This document shows, in pieces, positions 9,025 to 21,849 of a stretch of DNA of 64,000 nt. How positions within the stretch are numbered: position 1 is the stretch's first letter; every line of letters begins with the position of its first letter. Location: assembly GCF_025336485.1 (NCBI RefSeq), contig NZ_JAODAB010000001.1:372001-436000 (forward strand), given 5' to 3'. A program made the position numbers and the translations under genes. The stretch comes from Pseudomonas citri. GTDB taxonomy: Bacteria; Pseudomonadota; Gammaproteobacteria; Pseudomonadales; Pseudomonadaceae. A model generated the notes under the pieces. The model saw only the letters and a program-made list of their open reading frames with translations, was not told the origin of the DNA and searched no databases.

Positions 9025-9738
9025 TCAGTTCCCCGCCCCTAGTCGGTCGCGGCTATTGGTCAGATGCAGCCACATCGCGGCGCGGGCGGCGTCCGGATCC
9101 TGGCGCTTGATGGCGTGGAAAATCGCCTCGTGCTCGAGGTTGGCCAACTGCGCCAGCTTGCCCAGGTCAACCTGGCCGCGCTCGGCCAGGTTGACGCGGG
9201 TCCGGGGAATCAGCGCACTGCCCAGGTGCTGCATGATTTCGACGAAACATGTGTTGTCCGTAGCCTCGGCGATCAGCAGGTGAAAGCGCCGATCGGCTTC
9301 CACGCAGCTGTCGTTGTTGCTGAACAAACGTTGGTAATCGTCCAGGGCCTGGCGCATCTGTTGCAGTTGGTGCTCGCTGCGGCGTCCAGCCGCCAGGGCG
9401 GCCGCCTGGGTTTCCAGGCCCATGCGCAGTTCCAGGATTCCCCGCACACCCGCCGCGGTGTCGACATTGAGTCGCAAACCCGGCTCGCCGGTCTGCTCCA
9501 GGACAAAAGTGCCGATGCCGTGCCGGGTCTCCACCAACCCCGAGGCCTGCAACTTGGAGATCGCTTCGCGCACCACCGTGCGGCTAACCCCGTGCTCCTG
9601 CACGATCGCGCCTTCCGATGGCAATTTTTCCCCGGGCTTCAACTGCCCCAGGAGAATGCTCTGGCTCAGCTTCGCCATCAGGTCATGGGCCAGGTTGTGA
9701 GTACGTTTGCGCAGGGGCGCTTCGGTGTCTTGCGGCAT
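9025..9738 (-). CDS. GntR-family (FadR/FCD) regulator, probable glucarate-module repressor
   Basis: The protein has 237 residues. The N-terminal winged helix is about 15-78 (LKPGEKLPSEGAIVQEHGVSRTVVREAISKLQASGLVE), followed by an all-helical FCD ligand domain with its conserved metal-binding His residues (DRRFHLLIAEA, LEHEAIFHAI, MWLHL). FCD regulators typically respond to hexuronates and other carboxylates. The gene is divergent from the MFS transporter and glucarate dehydratase, with a 325-bp shared control region containing matching TTGTATGA sites, so it most likely controls D-glucarate/galactarate use and is relieved by substrate. The ligand itself is inferred. Confidence 0.83.
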   Translation of the reverse strand: MPQDTEAPLRKRTHNLAHDLMAKLSQSILLGQLKPGEKLPSEGAIVQEHGVSRTVVREAISKLQASGLVETRHGIGTFVLEQTGEPGLRLNVDTAAGVRGILELRMGLETQAAALAAGRRSEHQLQQMRQALDDYQRLFSNNDSCVEADRRFHLLIAEATDNTCFVEIMQHLGSALIPRTRVNLAERGQVDLGKLAQLANLEHEAIFHAIKRQDPDAARAAMWLHLTNSRDRLGAGN

Positions 9739-9814
9739 CGCCAGGGTTCCTCGAAGGCAGGCCGGTCAATCCTATCACCGGCAGGCGGACGAATCTTGTT
9801 CTCCCGGCAACAAC

Positions 9815-9825
9815 TTGTATGACAA
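9815..9825. promoter_or_regulatory. candidate GntR operator 1 (TTGTATGACAA)
   Basis: TTGT-ATG-ACAA is a perfect 4-bp inverted repeat around three bases, matching the TNGTNNNACNA half-site layout typical of FadR-type GntR regulators. It lies 77 bp upstream of the regulator's own start codon. Confidence 0.5.
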
Positions 9826-9991
9826 CACTCAATATTTCGACCTATCTCTCCTGAGAAACCCAGGATTCGCGGTTCTTCACCTGCTGCCAAAAGCCACATT
9901 CGACCCGATATAGACCAATGAATACGCATAAAAAGTACTGACCACTGATCCAAACCTGATCAAAAAGATCTTGCTGCCCAAAAAAACCAAG

Positions 9992-10002
9992 TTGTATGAT
10001 GT
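9992..10002. promoter_or_regulatory. candidate GntR operator 2 (TTGTATGATGT)
   Basis: It shares TTGTATGA with the site at 9815 but has a weaker right arm. It lies about 62 bp before the transporter ATG, a plausible repressor position. Confidence 0.4.
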
Positions 10003-10063
10003 CTATCAACATCGGCACACGCACGATGCCCCGCATAAAAATAACGAGTGGGAGAAAAAACCA

Positions 10064-11410
10064 ATGAACACCTCCAGCCTCCAGGCGAACGCCGGGACGG
10101 ATCCGGTGCTGCTGTCGGCCATCGCCAAGGTCAAGCGCCATATCCTGCCGCTGTTCGTCATCATGTTTATCGTCAACTACATCGACCGGGTAAACATCGG
10201 TTTCGTACGCACCCACATGGAGCACGACCTGGGCATCGGCGCCGCTGCCTACGGTTTTGGCGCGGGCCTGTTCTTCATCGGCTACGCGCTGTTCGAAGTG
10301 CCGTCCAACATGCTCCTGCAACGAATCGGCGCGCGCATCTGGCTGACCCGCATCATGCTCACCTGGGGCCTGGTCGCCGCCGGCATGGCCTTCATCCAGA
10401 ACGAAACGCACTTCTACATCCTGAGGTTCCTGCTGGGGGTGGCCGAGGCCGGATTCTTCCCCGGCGTCATCTACTACTTCACCCGCTGGTTACCCGCGGT
10501 CGAACGCGGCAAAGCCATCGCTATTTTCCTCAGCGGCTCGGCCATCGCTTCGCTGATTTCCGGTCCGCTGTCAGGCCTGCTGCTGCAAATCAACGGCCTG
10601 GGCATGCACGGTTGGCAGTGGATGTACTTCATCGAAGGGATGTTTTCCGTTGGCCTGTGCGCCTTCGTCTGGTTCTGGCTGGATTCCAAGCCCCACGACG
10701 CCAAGTGGCTGAGCCGCGAAGAACAAGACGCGCTGGTGAAGACCATCGATGACGAACAGCGCGCCCGCGAGGCCGCTTCGCCGATCAAACTGTCCATCGG
10801 CCAGTTGCTCAAGGATCGCCAGATCATCCTGTTCTGCCTGATCTACTTCTTCATTCAACTGACGATCTATGCCGCCACGTTCTGGCTGCCGAGCATCATC
10901 AAGAAGATGGGTGAGCTCAGTGATCTCCAGGTCGGTCTGTTCAACTCGATCCCGTGGCTGCTGTCGATCGTCGGCATGTACGCCTTCGCCTCGCTGTCGG
11001 CGAAGTGGAAATTCCAGCAGGCCTGGGTCGCGGCAGCCTTGTTGATCGCGGCCGCCGGAATGTTCATGTCCACCACCGGCGGACCGGTCTTCGCCTTCGT
11101 CGCCATCTGCTTCGCGGCACTGGGCTTCAAGTCGGCCTCGTCGCTGTTCTGGCCGATCCCTCAGGCCTACCTGGACGCACGGATCGCCGCCGCGGTGATT
11201 GCCCTGATCAACTCCGTGGGCAACCTCGGCGGGTTCGTCGCACCGACCACCTTCGGCCTGCTGGAGCAGCACACCGGCTCGATCCAGGGCGGCCTCTATG
11301 GCCTGGCGGGCACCTCGATCATTGCCGCGATCATCGTGTTTGCCGCACGCAATACGCCCAAGCCCAAAGCCGTGACAACACCGGCCGACCCGGCCACCAG
11401 CCACGTCTGA
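10064..11410 (+). CDS. MFS transporter, D-glucarate/galactarate (ACS) type
   Basis: The protein has 448 residues with about 12 membrane segments and belongs to the anion:cation symporter (GudP/GarP/phthalate permease-like) branch of the major facilitator superfamily. Support comes from the N-terminal FIVNYIDRVNIGF segment, the signature GYALFEVPSNMLLQRIGAR between TM2 and TM3, and the long central loop. It probably imports D-glucarate or galactarate by proton symport at the inner membrane, as judged from the glucarate dehydratase 28 bp downstream. I chose the ATG at 10064 with GGGAGA upstream rather than the earlier frame at 9971, which runs through the operator region. Confidence 0.88.
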   Translation: MNTSSLQANAGTDPVLLSAIAKVKRHILPLFVIMFIVNYIDRVNIGFVRTHMEHDLGIGAAAYGFGAGLFFIGYALFEVPSNMLLQRIGARIWLTRIMLTWGLVAAGMAFIQNETHFYILRFLLGVAEAGFFPGVIYYFTRWLPAVERGKAIAIFLSGSAIASLISGPLSGLLLQINGLGMHGWQWMYFIEGMFSVGLCAFVWFWLDSKPHDAKWLSREEQDALVKTIDDEQRAREAASPIKLSIGQLLKDRQIILFCLIYFFIQLTIYAATFWLPSIIKKMGELSDLQVGLFNSIPWLLSIVGMYAFASLSAKWKFQQAWVAAALLIAAAGMFMSTTGGPVFAFVAICFAALGFKSASSLFWPIPQAYLDARIAAAVIALINSVGNLGGFVAPTTFGLLEQHTGSIQGGLYGLAGTSIIAAIIVFAARNTPKPKAVTTPADPATSHV

Positions 11411-11438
11411 TCTCTCGATTGCCCAAGGATAAGTACAG

Positions 11439-12782
11439 ATGAGTCTCACAGAATCCAGCAAAGCCCCGATCATCACCAGCCTGCAAGTCGTGCCCGTGGC
11501 CGGCCATGACGGCATGCTCTTGAACCTCAGCGGCGCCCACGGCCCGTTCTTCACCCGCAACGTGGTCATCCTCAAGGACAACGCCGGCCACATCGGCGTC
11601 GGCGAAGTGCCCGGCGGCGAACGCATCCGCCAGACCCTCGAAGATGCCCGCTCGCTGGTGGTCGGCCAGACCATCGGCACCTACCAGAAAATCCTCAACG
11701 CGGTGCGCCAGGCCTTCGCCGACCGCGATGCCGGCGGCCGTGGCCTGCAGACCTTCGACCTGCGCATCACCATCCACGCGGTCACCGGCCTGGAAGCCGC
11801 TTTGCTGGATTTGCTGGGCCAGCACCTCGACGTACCGGTCGCTGCCCTGTTGGGCGAAGGCCAGCAGCGCGACGAGGTAAAGATGCTCGGCTACCTGTTC
11901 TACGTCGGCGATCGCCAGCAGACCGACCTGCCCTACCGCAGCGAACCGGATGCCGATAACGAGTGGTTCCGTGTCCGCCACGAAAAAGCCCTGGACGCCG
12001 ACGCCGTGGTCCGTCTGGCTGAAGCGGCTCACTCGCGCTACGGCTTCCAGGACTTCAAGCTCAAGGGTGGCGTGCTCCAGGGCGACGCGGAGATCGAAGC
12101 GGTGACGGCGTTGGCCGAGCGCTTCCCCCAGGCCCGCATCACCCTGGACCCGAACGGCGCCTGGTCGCTCAAGGAAGCGATCCGCTTGTGCCGTGACCAA
12201 CACAAGGTGCTGGCCTATGCCGAAGACCCTTGCGGGGCCGAGAACGGTTACTCGGGCCGTGAGGTGATGGCCGAGTTCCGTCGCGCCACGGGTCTCAAGA
12301 CCGCCACCAACATGATCGCCACCGACTGGCGCGAAATGGGCCACGCCATCACTTTGCAGTCCGTCGACATCCCCCTGGCCGACCCACATTTCTGGACGAT
12401 GCAGGGGTCGGTGCGAGTGGCGCAGATGTGCAACGAGTGGGGCCTGACCTGGGGCTCGCACTCCAACAACCATTTCGACATTTCCCTGGCGATGTTCACC
12501 CATGTGGCAGCCGCTGCGCCGGGCGACATCACCGCCATCGACACCCACTGGATCTGGCAGGACGGCCAGCGCCTGACCAAGGCGCCGTTGCAGATCAAGG
12601 ACGGCTGCGTACAAGTGCCGAAGAAACCGGGGCTGGGAGTGGAGCTGGACATGGATCAACTGGCCAAGGCCCATGAGTTGTACAAGGGCATGGGGCTCGG
12701 TGCGCGGAACGATGCGGTGGCGATGCAGTATCTGATTCCGGGCTGGAGCTTCAACAACAAACAGCCGTGCCTCGTTCGCTGA
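11439..12782 (+). CDS. gudD: glucarate dehydratase
   Basis: The protein has 447 residues and is an enolase-superfamily acid-sugar dehydratase. D-glucarate is converted to 5-keto-4-deoxy-D-glucarate, the first step of glucarate breakdown toward 2-oxoglutarate or pyruvate. The capping domain (residues ~1-135) and barrel motifs match GudD: DFKLKGG (catalytic Lys pair region, about 205), [10 protein letters not shown] (metal ligand Asp near 235), EDPCG (metal ligand Glu near 266) and [12 protein letters not shown] (catalytic His near 345). It is the second gene of the transporter operon, with AAGGA before its ATG. A strong hairpin lies 13 bp beyond the stop. Confidence 0.93.
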   Translation: MSLTESSKAPIITSLQVVPVAGHDGMLLNLSGAHGPFFTRNVVILKDNAGHIGVGEVPGGERIRQTLEDARSLVVGQTIGTYQKILNAVRQAFADRDAGGRGLQTFDLRITIHAVTGLEAALLDLLGQHLDVPVAALLGEGQQRDEVKMLGYLFYVGDRQQTDLPYRSEPDADNEWFRVRHEKALDADAVVRLAEAAHSRYGFQDFKLKGGVLQGDAEIEAVTALAERFPQARITLDPNGAWSLKEAIRLCRDQHKVLAYAEDPCGAENGYSGREVMAEFRRATGLKTATNMIATDWREMGHAITLQSVDIPLADPHFWTMQGSVRVAQMCNEWGLTWGSHSNNHFDISLAMFTHVAAAAPGDITAIDTHWIWQDGQRLTKAPLQIKDGCVQVPKKPGLGVELDMDQLAKAHELYKGMGLGARNDAVAMQYLIPGWSFNNKQPCLVR

Positions 12783-12794
12783 AACGGCTCTATT

Positions 12795-12830
12795 GACTGT
12801 GGCGAGGGGATTTATCCCCTCGCCACAGTC
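12795..12830. terminator. bidirectional hairpin between gudD and glgB
   Basis: A perfect 16-bp stem (12795-12810 with 12815-12830) closes on a TTTA loop. It contains the GTGGCGAGGGGA core of a hairpin family that also occurs at 40811 and 50539 in this window. It separates two convergent genes, so it probably ends transcription from both sides, although no U-tract follows. Confidence 0.65.
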
Positions 12831-12857
12831 ATGATCTGCCCGGCTATCGCTGCCGTA

Positions 12858-15092
12858 TCAACCCTCCGGCCGCAAGATCAACACCGCCAACGGCGGCAAG
12901 TTGAGCTCCAGCGACAAAGCCTGGCCATGGCTGGGGACCTCTTCGGCCGTGGCGCCGCCGCCATTGCCATAGTTGGAGCCGGCGTAGGTGTCGGCGTCAC
13001 TGTTGAGCAGTTCTGCCCAACGCCCGGCGAACGGCACGCCAACCCGATAGGCTTCGCGCGGCACCGGCGTGAAGTTGGCGACCACCAATACCGGACGGCC
13101 ACTTTTGCTCCAGCGCAGCCAGGCGTAGACACTGTTCATCGCATCGTCGCCAATCAGCCACTGGAACCCCTGGGGCGCGTCATCCTGGTCGTGCAACGCA
13201 GGCTCCTCGCGGTACAGGCGGTTCAGATCGCTCACCAGCTTCTGCACCCCACGGTGTTCGGGGTATTGCAGCAAGTACCAGTCCAGTTGCTGGTCGTGGT
13301 TCCATTCGCGCCACTGGCCAAACTCGCAGCCCATGAACAACAGTTTCTTGCCGGGATGGCCCCACATGAAGCTGAGGTAGGCGCGCAGGTTGGCGAACTT
13401 CTGCCAGCGATCGCCGGGCATCTTGTCGATCAACGAACGCTTGCCGTGCACCACTTCGTCATGGGAAATCGGCAGCACGAAGCGCTCGGACCAGGCATAC
13501 ACCAGGCCGAAGCTCAACTCATTGTGATGGTGGGCGCGGTACACCGGGTCTTGCTGAATGTAGTGCAGCGAATCGTGCATCCAGCCCATGTTCCATTTGT
13601 AGGCGAAACCCAGGCCGCCTTGTTGGGTGCTCTGGCTGACGCCGGGCCAGGCCGTGGATTCTTCGGCGATGACCAGTGCGCCGGGGGTCTCCAGCGCCAC
13701 CACGTCGTTGAGGTGGCGCAAGAAGTCGATGGCCTCCAGGTTTTCGCGTCCGCCATGACGGTTAGGCACCCACTCGCCGGCCTTGCGCGAATAGTCGCGA
13801 TAGAGCATCGAGGCCACCGCATCCACCCGCAGGCCGTCGACATGAAAATGCTTCAACCAATGCAGGGCCGACGCGAGCATGAAGCCGTGGACTTCGGTGC
13901 GGCCCAGGTTGTAGATCAAGGTGTCCCAATCCTGGTGGAACCCTTCCAGCGGGTTGCCGTATTCGTACAGCGCGGTGCCATCGAATTGGGCCAGGCCATG
14001 GGTGTCGGTGGGGAAATGCGCCGGCACCCAGTCGAGGATCACACCGAGGTTGGCCTGGTGGCAGGCGTTGACGAAGGCCGCGAACTCATCCGGCGAGCCG
14101 AAGCGTGCCGTCGGCGCGAACTGCGATAATGGCTGGTAGCCCCAGGAGCCACCGAACGGGTGTTCCATGATCGGCATCAGTTCGATATGGGTGAACCCCA
14201 GATCCTTGACGTAGGGAATCAGCCGCTCGGCCAGTTCCCGCCAGGTGTATTGGCGGGACACCTCCCCCGCCTCGTCGGTTTCGCACTGCCAGGAACCGGC
14301 GTGCAATTCGTAGATCGACAGCGGCGCGCCCGGCGACTGCCGCTCGCGCCGCTGTTGCATCCATTCATCGTCCTGCCATTGGATCGTCAACGGCGAGGCG
14401 ACTTTCGAAGCTGTGTCTGGCGGCATCTGGCTGGCCAGTGCCACGGGGTCGGCCTTGAGCGGCAGGATGCCGTGGGCGCCAAGGATTTCGTATTTATAGG
14501 CTTCCCCCGCGCCCAATCGCGGGATGAACAGCTCCCACACGCCGGACGGATAGCGGATGCGCATCGGATGCCGGCGCCCATCCCAGACGTTGAAATCGCC
14601 CACCACCGAGACACGCCGCGCGTTGGGTGCCCACACCGCGAAGCGCACGCCATCGATGCCATCGACGGAGGTCAATTGCGCGCCGAGGCAGGCGCTCAAA
14701 TCGCGATGGTTGCCCTCGCCAAACAGGTAGAGGTCCATCTCCCCCAACAAGGGGCCGAAGCTGTACGGGTCTTCGCCCACTTGCTCGCCGCCGGCCCAAC
14801 GGGTGCGCAGCAGGTAGGCCTGGGCGTGGTCGAAATGACCAACGAACAGGCCCGGCGTTTCGGTCTGTTGCAGTTCTCCCAGTTCTTCGCCGCCGTCACG
14901 GGCCAGCACATGGACGCTCAGCGCGCCGGGCAGGTAAGCACGGATGAACTGGCCGCCCACGCCATCGCCGTGGGGGCCAAGGATGGAAAACGGGTCGTGG
15001 TGTTCGGCGCGCACCAGCGCGTCGATGTCACGGGGTGGCGGCAGCAACGACGCATGGGCCGCCCCCTGTGGGTGCTTGTTCGAGACGCTCAT
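12858..15092 (-). CDS. glgB: 1,4-alpha-glucan branching enzyme
   Basis: The protein has 744 residues and is a GH13 enzyme that introduces alpha-1,6 branches into linear alpha-glucan. Order: N-terminal CBM48 module(s) (about 1-230), catalytic barrel, C-terminal beta domain. Catalytic regions are visible: DWVPAHF (~350), [10 protein letters not shown] with the nucleophile Asp (~421), VIAEEST with the acid/base Glu (~474) and ISHDEVVHG (~541). The ATG at 15092 follows GGAGAG; an upstream in-frame codon at 15104 would overlap the preceding stop. It is the last gene of the glgE-treS-glgB operon, 12 bp after treS. Confidence 0.94.
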   Translation of the reverse strand: MSVSNKHPQGAAHASLLPPPRDIDALVRAEHHDPFSILGPHGDGVGGQFIRAYLPGALSVHVLARDGGEELGELQQTETPGLFVGHFDHAQAYLLRTRWAGGEQVGEDPYSFGPLLGEMDLYLFGEGNHRDLSACLGAQLTSVDGIDGVRFAVWAPNARRVSVVGDFNVWDGRRHPMRIRYPSGVWELFIPRLGAGEAYKYEILGAHGILPLKADPVALASQMPPDTASKVASPLTIQWQDDEWMQQRRERQSPGAPLSIYELHAGSWQCETDEAGEVSRQYTWRELAERLIPYVKDLGFTHIELMPIMEHPFGGSWGYQPLSQFAPTARFGSPDEFAAFVNACHQANLGVILDWVPAHFPTDTHGLAQFDGTALYEYGNPLEGFHQDWDTLIYNLGRTEVHGFMLASALHWLKHFHVDGLRVDAVASMLYRDYSRKAGEWVPNRHGGRENLEAIDFLRHLNDVVALETPGALVIAEESTAWPGVSQSTQQGGLGFAYKWNMGWMHDSLHYIQQDPVYRAHHHNELSFGLVYAWSERFVLPISHDEVVHGKRSLIDKMPGDRWQKFANLRAYLSFMWGHPGKKLLFMGCEFGQWREWNHDQQLDWYLLQYPEHRGVQKLVSDLNRLYREEPALHDQDDAPQGFQWLIGDDAMNSVYAWLRWSKSGRPVLVVANFTPVPREAYRVGVPFAGRWAELLNSDADTYAGSNYGNGGGATAEEVPSHGQALSLELNLPPLAVLILRPEG

Positions 15093-15104
15093 GATTCTCT
15101 CCAC

Positions 15105-18449
<3,345 letters not shown>

Positions 18450-18476
18450 TTGCAACTCCTGATCGTTCAATGACTT

Positions 18477-18564
18477 TGTGGGAGCAAAGCTTGCTCGCGA
18501 TGCAAACACCTCTGTTCCCTGGGAGACCGCGTTCTGTTCATCGCGGGCAAGCCTTGCTCCCACA
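18477..18564. repeat. REP pair (REPIN) inside the glgE-treS operon
   Basis: Inverted REP copies lie at 18477-18501 and 18540-18564, filling most of the 131-bp gap between the glgE stop and the treS start. In the transcript it would form a large stem-loop, which could give differential expression or stability of upstream glgE versus downstream treS-glgB. Confidence 0.85.
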
Positions 18565-18580
18565 GCTTGTTCCTACAGCC

Positions 18581-20578
18581 CTACCCCACACTGATCCGCC
18601 AAATCCCGAACGGCTGGTACGCCGGGTCGATCCGCATGAACTGATACTTGCCGTACCAGGTCCAGCGGTGCCCGTTCATCAAGTCTTCACCCTGGGTCTG
18701 GGCATCGTCCGGCAGGCCCAGCTCCCATAGCGGCAATTCGAAACTGGCTTCTTGTGGGTTGTGCGGATCGAGGCTCACCGCCACCAGAATGAAATTGCTG
18801 CCGTCGGGGGTGCGCTTGCCGAAATACAAAATGTTGTCGTTCCAGGCGTTGTAGATTTTCAGCCCCAAGTGCGTCTGCAACGCCGGGTTCTGCCGACGGA
18901 TGCGGTTGAGCTGGGCGATCTCGGCAATGATGTTGCCCGGCGCAGTGAAATCCCGTGGGCGGATTTCGTATTTCTCCGAGTCCAGGTATTCCTCCTTGCC
19001 CGGCACCGGTGCGCACTCGCACAGCTCAAAACCGGAATACATGCCCCACAGCCCCGAGCCCATGGTCGCCAGCGCCGCGCGGATCAAAAAGCCCGGGCGC
19101 CCCGACTCATGGAGAAACGCCGGGTTGATGTCCGGGGTATTGACGAAAAAATTCGGCCGATAGCATTCGCGCCAGGGCGATTCGTTGAGCTCGCTGAAAT
19201 AGGCCGCCAGTTCGGCCTTGGTGTTACGCCAGGTGAAATAGGTGTAGCTCTGGGAATAGCCAACCTTGCCGAGGCGCGCCATCATCGCCGGCGTGGTGAA
19301 AGCTTCGGCGAGGAAAATCACCTCCGGGTGCCGGGCACGCACGCTGGCGATCAACCATTGCCAGAACGGCAACGGCTTGGTATGGGGATTGTCGACGCGG
19401 AACATCCTCACGCCCTCATTGACCCAACCCAGCACAACGTCGCGCAGCTCCGTCCACAAGCTGGGAATCGCGTCCGCCGCGTAGAAATCGACGTTGACGA
19501 TGTCCTGGTACTTCTTCGGCGGGTTCTCCGCGTATTTGATCGTGCCGTCCGGCCGCCAACTGAACCACCCCGGATGCTGCTTGAGCCAGGGGTGATCCTG
19601 GGAACACTGGATCGCGAAATCGAGGGCGATCTCCAGGCCATGGGCCTCGGCGGCCTTCACCAGGCGGCGAAAATCGTCACGCGTCCCCAATTGCGGATGA
19701 ATCGCCTCGTGTCCGCCCTCTTCACTGCCAATGGCATACGGGCTGCCCGGATCGTCCGGGCCGGCGGTAAGGGAATTATTCGGACCTTTGCGAAAACTGC
19801 GCCCGATGGGATGGATCGGCGGGAAATACAGCACATCGAAGCCCATGTCCTGAATGATCGCCAGGCGCGAGTGCACGTCGTTGAACGTGCCATGCCGGTC
19901 GGGATCGTCGGTGATCGAGCGAGGAAAAAGCTCGTACCAACTGGCAAACTCCGCTCGTTCGCGCTCCACATCCAGCGGGTATTCGGGACTGACGCTCAGG
20001 TAAGGCCGATGATCGGCCAGGGACATGAGATCGGCACTGCGGGGCATAAGGAACAGCGCCACCTGTTCGGCGGGCAACAGGCCGCAAAGCTCGTCATGCA
20101 AGGCCATCAGCCGCTCGCTCAACTCACCTTCGCTGCGCTCGGCGGCTTGCTGCACATGGTTACGCCCCTCCTGTAGTTCAAGGCTGATGGGCACCCCAGC
20201 CGCGTACTTTTTCTCCAGCTCATAGCGGAAACTGGCGAACTGATCGAACCAGGCCTCGATGCAAAACAGATAGCGCCCCTGCACCGGCACATTGAACTGA
20301 CCGCGCCAGCTGTTATTGCCCAGCTCGGTCATGACCTCGCTGTTCCACACTTCGTCTTCCAGCGCCCGCCAGCGAATGCGCACGGCCAGCTTGTCATGGC
20401 CATCGGTGAACACTTTGCTGGTCACCGTCACGTCCCGCCCCACCACGACCTTGGCGGCAAATTGCCCGCCGTCGATGACCGGCATGGTGTTTTCAATGGC
20501 AATACGTGGCAATAACAAGGCGTGGGACAACGGCAAATGCGGGTTGTACGCCAGATCAGTCGGGTATTCGGCAATCAT
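18581..20578 (-). CDS. glgE: alpha-1,4-glucan:maltose-1-phosphate maltosyltransferase
   Basis: The protein has 665 residues, the usual length for GlgE (GH13_3). It transfers maltosyl units from alpha-maltose 1-phosphate to the ends of alpha-glucans. The N-terminal domain (about 30-210) with GRDVTVTSKVFTDGHD is typical. The barrel shows DVLYFPPIHPIGRSFRKGPNN, MFRVDNPHTKP (nucleophile Asp near 395) and FLAEAFT (acid Glu near 422). It is the first gene of the operon; treS-mak and glgB follow on the same strand, completing trehalose to branched glucan. The N-terminus could start at the internal ATG near residue 32 (MPVIDGGQ), but I kept the longer form. Confidence 0.94.
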   Translation of the reverse strand: MIAEYPTDLAYNPHLPLSHALLLPRIAIENTMPVIDGGQFAAKVVVGRDVTVTSKVFTDGHDKLAVRIRWRALEDEVWNSEVMTELGNNSWRGQFNVPVQGRYLFCIEAWFDQFASFRYELEKKYAAGVPISLELQEGRNHVQQAAERSEGELSERLMALHDELCGLLPAEQVALFLMPRSADLMSLADHRPYLSVSPEYPLDVERERAEFASWYELFPRSITDDPDRHGTFNDVHSRLAIIQDMGFDVLYFPPIHPIGRSFRKGPNNSLTAGPDDPGSPYAIGSEEGGHEAIHPQLGTRDDFRRLVKAAEAHGLEIALDFAIQCSQDHPWLKQHPGWFSWRPDGTIKYAENPPKKYQDIVNVDFYAADAIPSLWTELRDVVLGWVNEGVRMFRVDNPHTKPLPFWQWLIASVRARHPEVIFLAEAFTTPAMMARLGKVGYSQSYTYFTWRNTKAELAAYFSELNESPWRECYRPNFFVNTPDINPAFLHESGRPGFLIRAALATMGSGLWGMYSGFELCECAPVPGKEEYLDSEKYEIRPRDFTAPGNIIAEIAQLNRIRRQNPALQTHLGLKIYNAWNDNILYFGKRTPDGSNFILVAVSLDPHNPQEASFELPLWELGLPDDAQTQGEDLMNGHRWTWYGKYQFMRIDPAYQPFGIWRISVG

Positions 20579-20785
20579 CGAGCATGGCTCCTTCTACGCC
20601 TCTGGGACGCGCATATGGCGGTTATGGCCCAACGGGTCGTGAAATAACTCACTTAAACTCCGAACCGGACCGACGGCCAAAAGTTCAGCGGAATTTGCCC
20701 CGATGCAGCCGGATCAAAGTAGGTAAAGGGTGGTCAACAACCATAAGCACGACTCAAGCCAGATAGTTGACGGAGGCCCCATCCG

Positions 20786-20962
20786 ATGAACATCCCCATC
20801 CCAGCCGAAACCCCCGACCCGAACATCGACAACCCCACCTTGCCCCCACCCAGCCCCGACCCGGACCCCATCCCGGAAAAAGACCCACCACTGGATCCAC
20901 AACCGCCGCTGGGCGATCCACCGAGCGAGGCGCCGCCGGAGCGGGTGGCGTATAAAGACTAG
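20786..20962 (+). CDS. short proline-rich conserved-looking protein
   Basis: This is a 58-codon ORF with a near-perfect ribosome site (GGAGG, 9 bp before the ATG). The protein is about one-third proline and strongly acidic in its first half, with DP/PD pairs (TPDPNIDNP, SPDPDPIPEKDPP) and a C-terminus ending VAYKD. There is no signal peptide or membrane segment. Similar short, proline-rich acidic proteins are annotated as hypothetical in Pseudomonas. It would be intrinsically disordered. Function unknown. Confidence 0.62.
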   Translation: MNIPIPAETPDPNIDNPTLPPPSPDPDPIPEKDPPLDPQPPLGDPPSEAPPERVAYKD

Positions 20963-20973
20963 TCCTCCTGACA

Positions 20974-21474
20974 TCAGGACTTATCACTTTTCTCCAACAC
21001 CCGAACAATCACCGGCATCACACTGAAGATCGCCAGTGCCAGCAACGTGCTCAGCACTGCCGTCGCTTCCCGGCCCAGCCCGGCGGCGACGCCGATGGCG
21101 GCGGTCATCCATAGACCGGCGGCGGTGGTCAGGCCCTTGACGTGGCCTTCGTCGCCGTCGTTGTTTTTCAGGATGGTGCCGGCGCCGAGAAAGCCAATGC
21201 CCGCGACGACGCCTTGTATGACCCGGCTCATGGCGTCGGCCTGGGAACCGGACATTTGTGGCACCAGCACGAACAGTGCCGCCCCCAGCGCCACCAGCAT
21301 GTGGGTTCGCACGCCGGCGGACTTACCCTTGTGCTCGCGCTCGAAGCCCAGGATGCCGCCGAGCAGCGCGGCCATGATCAGGCGCACAGTAACCCGGGTC
21401 ATCTGTTGGGTATCGGTGATGTCGGCGAATTCCGCTTGCAGGGTTATCCAGACTTCATGCCACCAGGTGCTCAT
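20974..21474 (-). CDS. MgtC/SapB family membrane protein
   Basis: The protein has 166 residues with four or five membrane segments and the MgtC core: RLIMAALLGGILGFEREHKGKSAGVRTHMLVALGAALF, then GVVAGIGFLGAGTILKN and GLTTAAGLWMTAAIGVAAGLG. MgtC proteins help growth in low Mg2+ and inside hosts, and MgtC inhibits the F-type ATP synthase in Salmonella; the short form without the long C-terminal ACT-like domain, as here, is the SapB-like type whose role is less clear. The start at 21474 is set by family alignment; the longer frame has no support. It is convergent with the proline-rich ORF. Confidence 0.85.
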   Translation of the reverse strand: MSTWWHEVWITLQAEFADITDTQQMTRVTVRLIMAALLGGILGFEREHKGKSAGVRTHMLVALGAALFVLVPQMSGSQADAMSRVIQGVVAGIGFLGAGTILKNNDGDEGHVKGLTTAAGLWMTAAIGVAAGLGREATAVLSTLLALAIFSVMPVIVRVLEKSDKS

Positions 21475-21612
21475 GGACCGTCCTCGTTTTTCATTCGATA
21501 AACGATGGACCGCACACGGCATCAGAGGTGCATTCGACCGCTGATCAGCCGCAACGAACCCTGGCCGGTGCCAGGGACCTAACACTCAGGACACCCAGCC
21601 AGGAGTGACGTC

Positions 21613-21849
21613 ATGCTTGAGAAAATCGACGCAGATCAGAACTGCTACTTCACCACCGCCAACGGTACGCAACGACGCCCCGCTCGCGAGCTGACCATCA
21701 TCACCGACCCGGACAAAGCCATGTCTGTCGTGGAGATCAATGGCGACCTGGTCTACATCACCGAGGCCGAAGCCGACGCCCTGACCGTGGCCGGGGCGGT
21801 CGATGGGCGCAAGCACCTCAAGGCCACCGACAGCGACTCGGTGATCTGA
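21613..21849 (+). CDS. small DUF3203-like protein
   Basis: The protein has 78 residues, is acidic and is predicted cytoplasmic. The C-terminal half (DKAMSVVEINGDLVYITEAEADALTVAGAVDGRKHLKA) looks like the DUF3203 family of Pseudomonas, of unknown function; this assignment is from memory. It stands alone between the divergent mgtC-like gene and a REP pair. Confidence 0.6.
   Translation: MLEKIDADQNCYFTTANGTQRRPARELTIITDPDKAMSVVEINGDLVYITEAEADALTVAGAVDGRKHLKATDSDSVI

Larger units (their letters stand above)
9739..10063. other. divergent control region of the glucarate module
   Basis: The 325 bp between the GntR regulator and the transporter contain no gene that I can support. The region is AT-richer than its surroundings and contains two candidate regulator sites at 9815-9825 and 9992-10002. 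Confidence 0.6.

Noticed and set aside
18450..18563. N-terminal extension of TreS through a REP (codons from 18563)
   Set aside because: The extra residues are translated REP sequence with no ribosome site; family members begin near KDPLWYKDAVIYQ, and GGAG precedes the ATG at 18449.
20767..20955. 62-codon ORF in another frame at the proline-rich locus
   Set aside because: The ORF starting at 20786 has the GGAGG site and biased composition; the overlapping frame lacks a ribosome site.
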